A stretch of 64,000 bases of DNA from Spirometra erinaceieuropaei (lineage: Eukaryota > Platyhelminthes > Cestoda > Diphyllobothriidea > Diphyllobothriidae): positions 248,358 to 312,357 of the forward strand of contig CACRXP010000658.1 of assembly GCA_902702965.1 (NCBI GenBank). The letters run 5' to 3'. Below the pieces are notes generated by a model that was given only the letters and a program-made list of their open reading frames with translations, was not told where the DNA came from and made no database searches. A program made the position numbers and the translations under genes. Below, piece after piece: positions 62,400-64,000 of this stretch. Position 1 is the stretch's first letter, and each line of letters opens with the position of its first letter.

Positions 62400-64000
62400 A
62401 CTGTGTATTTTTCGACACAATTGAGGATGTGTCCCGCCCACAATGCCATCCGGTTAGGTCCATCACAAAAAAGAACAAAAGTGCTTTCTCAAGTTGAGAA
62501 TCACATTTTGCATGGGCAATCCGAGCATATATTTATAAAAGCCTTCTCATGTTTATCTTGTGAATTGCTCTCTAACAAACTTTTATTTATTCTTTTCCCG
62601 GACGTCTTTTTTTCTTAAACTGTTTACAATTTCGGCAAATTTTACTGCAGCTTTCCTGCTTTTCCAAATGCATCACGAGCTGCACTGATATTTTCTAATT
62701 TAAAATCTCACACGGGTAGCAACCATCAAGACTCTTAATTTCAGTGTCAACTACAAAATGCACTAAACGTCGCGCCACCACTACCTATTGCACAAATCTT
62801 GTAAAAAATTCGGAATGAAGAAATGCTTTTAATGAAATACCTATGAAAAATTATGGCTGATTTGCATAATGCACAAAGACCGCATTAAAGAAGAACGCGT
62901 TTGACAATGGACAACTCCCAATTCGTTGTTTGAAAGGATATTTTCACTTTCCTGAGAACATTTATATCTGCGGAAAAGGAATACGTGTTGTGAAAATGCC
63001 GTAAGAGGACTAACGACTTAAAATTGTTAGTTATAATGAAAAAATAAATCGTGTGTAAGTGTTTCAAACTTAATTGTATGCTAGATCTTTCGAAACCCAT
63101 ATGTACCTAGCAAAAATTATCCACAAACTGTCTTGCAAAAAAATGCCAGCGGCGCATGACTCAGATGTGGTGGTCGTTGGACACTGACCCAATGCGGGCA
63201 TTTTTCTAACAAGCTGTCAGTTAATTTAAGGTACCTAAGATGTTTCTAGATACAAGCGGAAAAATCTATAAAAAAATATGAAAATTTAATTTTTGCCAAC
63301 TCGTAATGCCATCTCCATTGGTTAGTCAGTCCATGTATGCGAATCAGAGGACAAGGTCTCGAATCAGTCCCAGCCTTCTCATTTGATGATCTTTCGACCA
63401 GAGTATTTTTTCTAAAACTGCTATAGTCAGTGGAGTTGACCTATGGATACCGCAACCAAGTTAGACATCCAATAAGTGCGGAAATGCATTTAAAGGTCAA
63501 TTGATTGAAATCCTAATTGCATCGCATTTTTCCCTTCTTATAAACTTTATGTCGATTATGCGTTTAATACAAAAAGTGGAAGTTCTCTTTTTTAAACAGG
63601 GTAAGTTTCTTACTGATTTTTTCACTTCCCAACCACAGATCCCATGGTGCTTATCAGGACATAACTTCTGTTGATTCAAAGTTAATGACTAAACTCGATG
63701 TATAAATGTTTGGTAGTCAGTTAACGTGAAATATAAAAGGTCACAAAATATTTACTCAATGCAAGCTTTCGTTGGAGACAGGAAATCGGAGCAGACGAGG
63801 ACAACGACACGTTCATTAACGACAAATTTCATAAATTTATTACACATTGTATCCTTGTAATTTGCTCTTCTGAAGGCCACAGGATCGCTCATGTATGCGT
63901 TGAAATGACTGCAAACTTGTCAGCAGCAAATTCTCTCCAGCGTGAAACAGACTCTGTCCTTCGAAAAGATGAAAAAGACAGGGAGGAAATCTACGGTAGG
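62400..64000. other. Upstream of the large - strand gene; unassigned
   Basis: AT-rich with no supported gene. A TATAAAAGG at 63733 is followed by an ATG 20-odd bases later, but its 33-codon frame has no signal peptide. Confidence 0.3.

Noticed and set aside
63733..63860. TATAAAAGG followed by an ATG, similar to the peptide promoter
   Set aside because: The 33-codon frame has no signal peptide or family motif.

Overview
This is eukaryotic DNA that looks like a flatworm genome, most likely a diphyllobothriidean tapeworm (Spirometra, Dibothriocephalus or Schistocephalus type). The basis is indirect. The window is gene-poor and packed with Penelope-like elements (PLEs) carrying GIY-YIG endonuclease tails, non-LTR retrotransposons with C2H2 zinc-finger tails, hammerhead-like repeats, inverted-repeat DNA elements and an interstitial TTAGGG-type array. 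No bacterial-style operon, rRNA, tRNA or CRISPR was seen. A scaffold gap (N) occupies 12635-13563.

Layout. 1-2.15 kb is inverted-repeat element debris plus a TATA/hammerhead repeat. At 3.36-3.70 kb a small intact gene encodes a secreted cationic peptide, just downstream of a LINE 3' tail. 4.1-15.6 kb is a dense retroelement graveyard: five PLE endonuclease remnants on the + strand, one long PLE reverse transcriptase on the - strand, one LINE on the - strand and three hammerhead-like repeats. 15.6-21.7 kb shows no gene I can support. 21.7-24.1 kb holds a decayed LINE (+), and 24.44-24.61 kb a compact MITE. 27.27-33.24 kb holds two inverted-repeat elements, the second split by a 3.2-kb LINE whose unoccupied site is preserved in a sister copy at 47.8 kb. 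At 36.8-37.9 kb lie two relatives of the 3.4-kb peptide gene, both interrupted, with shared TATA-box context. 38.8-42.1 kb holds a second PLE (-) and large inverted repeats. 45.3-46.6 kb holds two LINE 3' tails. 49-52 kb holds two unrecognised exon-like stretches. 58.96-62.15 kb (-) holds the only large non-transposon coding region, a Ser/Thr/Glu-rich protein of unknown family.

The strongest candidate for something undescribed is the peptide family at 3.36, 36.83 and 37.6 kb. It combines a signal peptide, an acidic pro-region, a KR cleavage site and a basic two-cysteine C-terminus ending in a conserved N-I-V-R-I-x-F tail. The second is the repeated TATA-box plus hammerhead-like unit. The genes do not form an operon. 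What links them is expansion and decay of mobile elements around a few host genes.
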